DNA of 64,000 nucleotides, taken from positions 39,642 to 103,641 of the forward strand of contig NZ_BBZJ01000030.1 of NCBI RefSeq assembly GCF_001417775.1, read 5' to 3'. Both the position numbers and the translations under genes were made by a program. This document shows positions 62,092 through 64,000 of the stretch, one piece after another. The notes beneath the pieces are model-generated. The model worked only from the letters and a program-made list of their open reading frames with translations. It did no database searches and was not told where the DNA came from. This stretch comes from Streptomyces sp. TP-A0356 (GTDB taxonomy: Bacteria; Actinomycetota; Actinomycetes; Streptomycetales; Streptomycetaceae). Position 1 is the stretch's first letter. Every line of letters starts with the position of its first letter.

Positions 62092-63888
62092 TCAATGGCG
62101 GACGGCGTCCTGGTCGACGGCGCGCGTGGCGAGCGGGAACTGCCAGTGCGAGAAGAGCCGGTCCTCGTGGTGGAAGTGCCGCAGCACCCGCATCACCTCA
62201 TCCACCACGGCCTGGTCGGTGACGGCCTCGTGCGGCCGCAGGTGCCGACGCAGCCGCTCCAGCTGGAGCAGCAGCACGGCGCCGTTGGGCAGCGGCTCCT
62301 CCAGGGCTTCGTGCGAGTGGACGAAGGTGAGCACGCATGCGGCGGCGGCGTGCACCAGGCAGTACTCCTTGGCCAGGTCGAAGAGTTCGGCGGACTGACC
62401 GTAGGCACGGCCCAGTTCGGCGCGCAGCCGCTCGCAGCGCTCAGCCAGCGAGGCGGTGTGGCCGAGCAGTTCCTCGGCGGTGTCGGCGGCACGGCGCAGC
62501 CAGTCGCGCCGGTCGTCCTCCTTGGCCTCCTCGGCGAGGGCGCGCAGCCGGGCGATGCCATCCGGCGCGGCGAGCACGGTGTCGTCCCGGCCGCGGCTGA
62601 ACAGCTCCTGCAGCCAGGGCCGGTAGCAGGGCAGCGAACGCTCCAGGCCGTAGAGCACCGCGGCGTTGCCCACCGCATCGGTGCGCAGCGCCTCGTCGGC
62701 GGCGCGGGCGGTGCTGAGCAGGAGCGGCATCTGGCTGGCCAGGTTGCGCAGGTTCACCACGGTGTTGCCGTCGGCGAAATTGGCCACCGGCAGGTCGCGC
62801 AGCATCTTCTGGAAGACGCCGTAGTGCGGGTGGGCGCGCAGGAAGTAGCGGGCGCCGAGCACCACGGCCAGCTGGGACATGCTGCGCTCCATCAGCGTCG
62901 GCACCAGGTACTTGGCCACCGAGGAGGAGATGCTGACCTGTTCCGGCGTCTGTTGGAGCCCGCGCACCGCGCCCAGGCTGACCGCGTCCGCCACCATGAG
63001 GTCGGCGAAGACCTCGGTGAGCTGGCGGCGGCTGTAGGGGATGTCGCTGACCAGCTTGCCCAGGATGACCCGGTTCTCGGTGAAGTCCAGGGTGAGCCGC
63101 AGCCCGGTGTCCACCGACGAGATGGCCATGCCGCTGATCTGGGCGCGGGCCGCCTGTGCGGCCTTGAGCGCGATCTCCAGACCCTGGCCCTCGGCGCCGA
63201 TGCGCGCGGATTCGGGCACGAAGACCTGCTCCACTCGGATGCCGCTGATGTCCATGCCGCGCAGCCCCTGCAGTCGCTCGCCGGGCAGCTCGACCACGGA
63301 GCCGGCTGGGGCGTTGCGCTTGTCCAGGATGAGCACCGAGAACCCGCCGGTGCCGCCGCGCTCGCCGGTACGGGCGAAGACGACCATGGCGTCGGCGCGA
63401 GTGGCGTTGCCGATCAGCCATTTCTCACCGGTGAGCAGGTAGCCGCCCTCAACCTTTTCCGCGCGCATGGCGTTGGCCAGCAGGTCACTGCCGAAGGCGC
63501 GTTCGGACAGCCCCCAGGAGAGCCGGTAGCCGTTCTTCACCGCAGTGACCAGCTCGGCCTTCTGCTCCTCGCTGCCCCCGATCCAGACCGTCATGAAGGC
63601 GAGGTTGGTGATGATCAGCGCGGTGGCGGTGGTGGAGTCGCGGCGGGCGATCAGCCGAACGAGGTTGAACTCGGCCTCCACGTCTCCGGCCCGGCCGCCC
63701 TGCTCGCCGGGGAGCGCGTACTCCGGGACGCCCCACAGCCGCAGAAGGTTGACGAACTCGTAGGGGTAGGACTCCCGCTCGTCCAGCTCCATGATCCGCG
63801 AGTACGGCATCCGGCCGGCGGGATCGTGCGGGCAGCCGAGGAACTCCTCCAGCCGGGCGGCCAGTGCGGACAGATCAGCCTTGGGCAT
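62092..63888 (-). CDS. Acyl-CoA dehydrogenase-like flavoprotein with C-terminal extension
   Basis: A 598-residue member of the acyl-CoA dehydrogenase family: ATALIITNLAFMTVWIGGSE, LSWGLSERAFGSDLLANAMR, LTGEKWLIGNATRADAMVVF, and the FAD region QISGMAISSVDTGLRLTLDF. Ordinary members have about 380 residues; here about 200 extra C-terminal residues with helical, Leu-rich content (DWLRRAADTAEELLGHTASL) are added. In biosynthetic clusters such enzymes desaturate or hydroxylate carrier-bound acyl chains. Its ATG overlaps an upstream gene by 14 bases. Confidence 0.85.
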   Translation of the reverse strand: MPKADLSALAARLEEFLGCPHDPAGRMPYSRIMELDERESYPYEFVNLLRLWGVPEYALPGEQGGRAGDVEAEFNLVRLIARRDSTTATALIITNLAFMTVWIGGSEEQKAELVTAVKNGYRLSWGLSERAFGSDLLANAMRAEKVEGGYLLTGEKWLIGNATRADAMVVFARTGERGGTGGFSVLILDKRNAPAGSVVELPGERLQGLRGMDISGIRVEQVFVPESARIGAEGQGLEIALKAAQAARAQISGMAISSVDTGLRLTLDFTENRVILGKLVSDIPYSRRQLTEVFADLMVADAVSLGAVRGLQQTPEQVSISSSVAKYLVPTLMERSMSQLAVVLGARYFLRAHPHYGVFQKMLRDLPVANFADGNTVVNLRNLASQMPLLLSTARAADEALRTDAVGNAAVLYGLERSLPCYRPWLQELFSRGRDDTVLAAPDGIARLRALAEEAKEDDRRDWLRRAADTAEELLGHTASLAERCERLRAELGRAYGQSAELFDLAKEYCLVHAAAACVLTFVHSHEALEEPLPNGAVLLLQLERLRRHLRPHEAVTDQAVVDEVMRVLRHFHHEDRLFSHWQFPLATRAVDQDAVRH

Positions 63889-64000
63889 CAGCGGCCTCCC
63901 GAGGCGTCGCGGCGAGGCGGACGGGGGTGGCGGACTGCTCGCCGACGAGGACGGACTCCGGTACAGCCCAGCCGCGCAGCAAGTGGAGAAGCTCGTCCGA
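63875..64000 (-). CDS. Partial gene, C-terminal 41 residues only
   Basis: The minus-strand frame enters from the right edge and ends at a stop at 63875, overlapping the acyl-CoA dehydrogenase start by 14 bases. It reads LLHLLRGWAVPESVLVGEQS then ATPVRLAATPREAADA. It resembles part of the neighbouring dehydrogenase (LLRLWGVPEYALPGEQ), suggesting another member of the same family, but 41 residues are too few to be sure. Confidence 0.5.
   Translation of the reverse strand, partial: SDELLHLLRGWAVPESVLVGEQSATPVRLAATPREAADAQG

Noticed and set aside
1..64000. CRISPR arrays, tRNA or rRNA genes
   Set aside because: No regularly spaced repeats and no cloverleaf or ribosomal segments were seen by eye on either strand; a covariance-model search would settle the point.

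Overview
The window is high-GC actinobacterial DNA, almost certainly Streptomyces. Codon third positions are strongly G/C, and the gene content is typical of the genus: a SARP regulator, FUSC and ClC membrane proteins, a DUF4142 pair, a UvrA paralog, an amino-group carrier protein cluster and many decayed IS copies. No tRNA, rRNA or CRISPR array was seen.

Layout. (1) 0.2-7.8 kb, plus strand: a five-gene polysaccharide cluster with a GH26 mannanase-like enzyme, an Egghead-like membrane GT2, a GH113-like hydrolase, a GDP-mannose-type nucleotidyltransferase and an acyltransferase-SGNH protein. Together they suggest a secreted, possibly acylated beta-mannan-like polymer. (2) 8.1-31.6 kb: a decay zone. 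Broken transposases and frameshifted or deletion-fused genes alternate with intact genes: a TetR/membrane-protein pair with a tandem operator, a split DsbD-like pair, a FUSC transporter, a luciferase-like monooxygenase with a flavin reductase, succinate-semialdehyde dehydrogenase, an Old Yellow Enzyme homolog and a UvrA paralog. An ISL3-type element at 25973-27521 has an exact 8-bp target duplication and carries a passenger gene. (3) 31.9-43.5 kb: transport, redox and envelope genes. Several are preceded by one palindrome, TTTGCA-N3-TGCAAA, whose centre often looks like a -10 box. The MarR gene at 42.2-42.7 kb is the likely regulator. Several members are frameshifted. (4) 43.9-48.1 kb: a multicopper oxidase, an MFS exporter and a FemAB/GNAT-like transferase. 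(5) 48.36-55.55 kb: an eight-gene, tightly coupled operon for amino-group-carrier-protein (LysW-type) biosynthesis of a non-proteinogenic amino acid: DegT aminotransferase, split transketolase, AmCP, LysX, LysY, LysZ and LysK homologs. The set matches the logic described for the DADH unit in Streptomyces (vazabitide and azinomycin type). (6) 55.6-64.0 kb: SARP, cupin, DHA2 exporter, ABM-like protein, MerR, flavin amine oxidase, phosphopantetheinyl transferase and acyl-CoA dehydrogenase. This looks like part of a PKS/NRPS-type cluster running off the right edge, possibly the same pathway as (5).

How they work together. In region 5 the carrier holds glutamate through its C-terminal Glu. LysX attaches it, LysZ and LysY turn it into a semialdehyde, the split transketolase adds two carbons, an aminotransferase aminates, and LysK releases the product. 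The carrier should stay attached throughout. The neighbouring MFS, FemAB-like and SARP genes plausibly serve export, tailoring or self-protection, and control. These role assignments are inferred from family and gene order.
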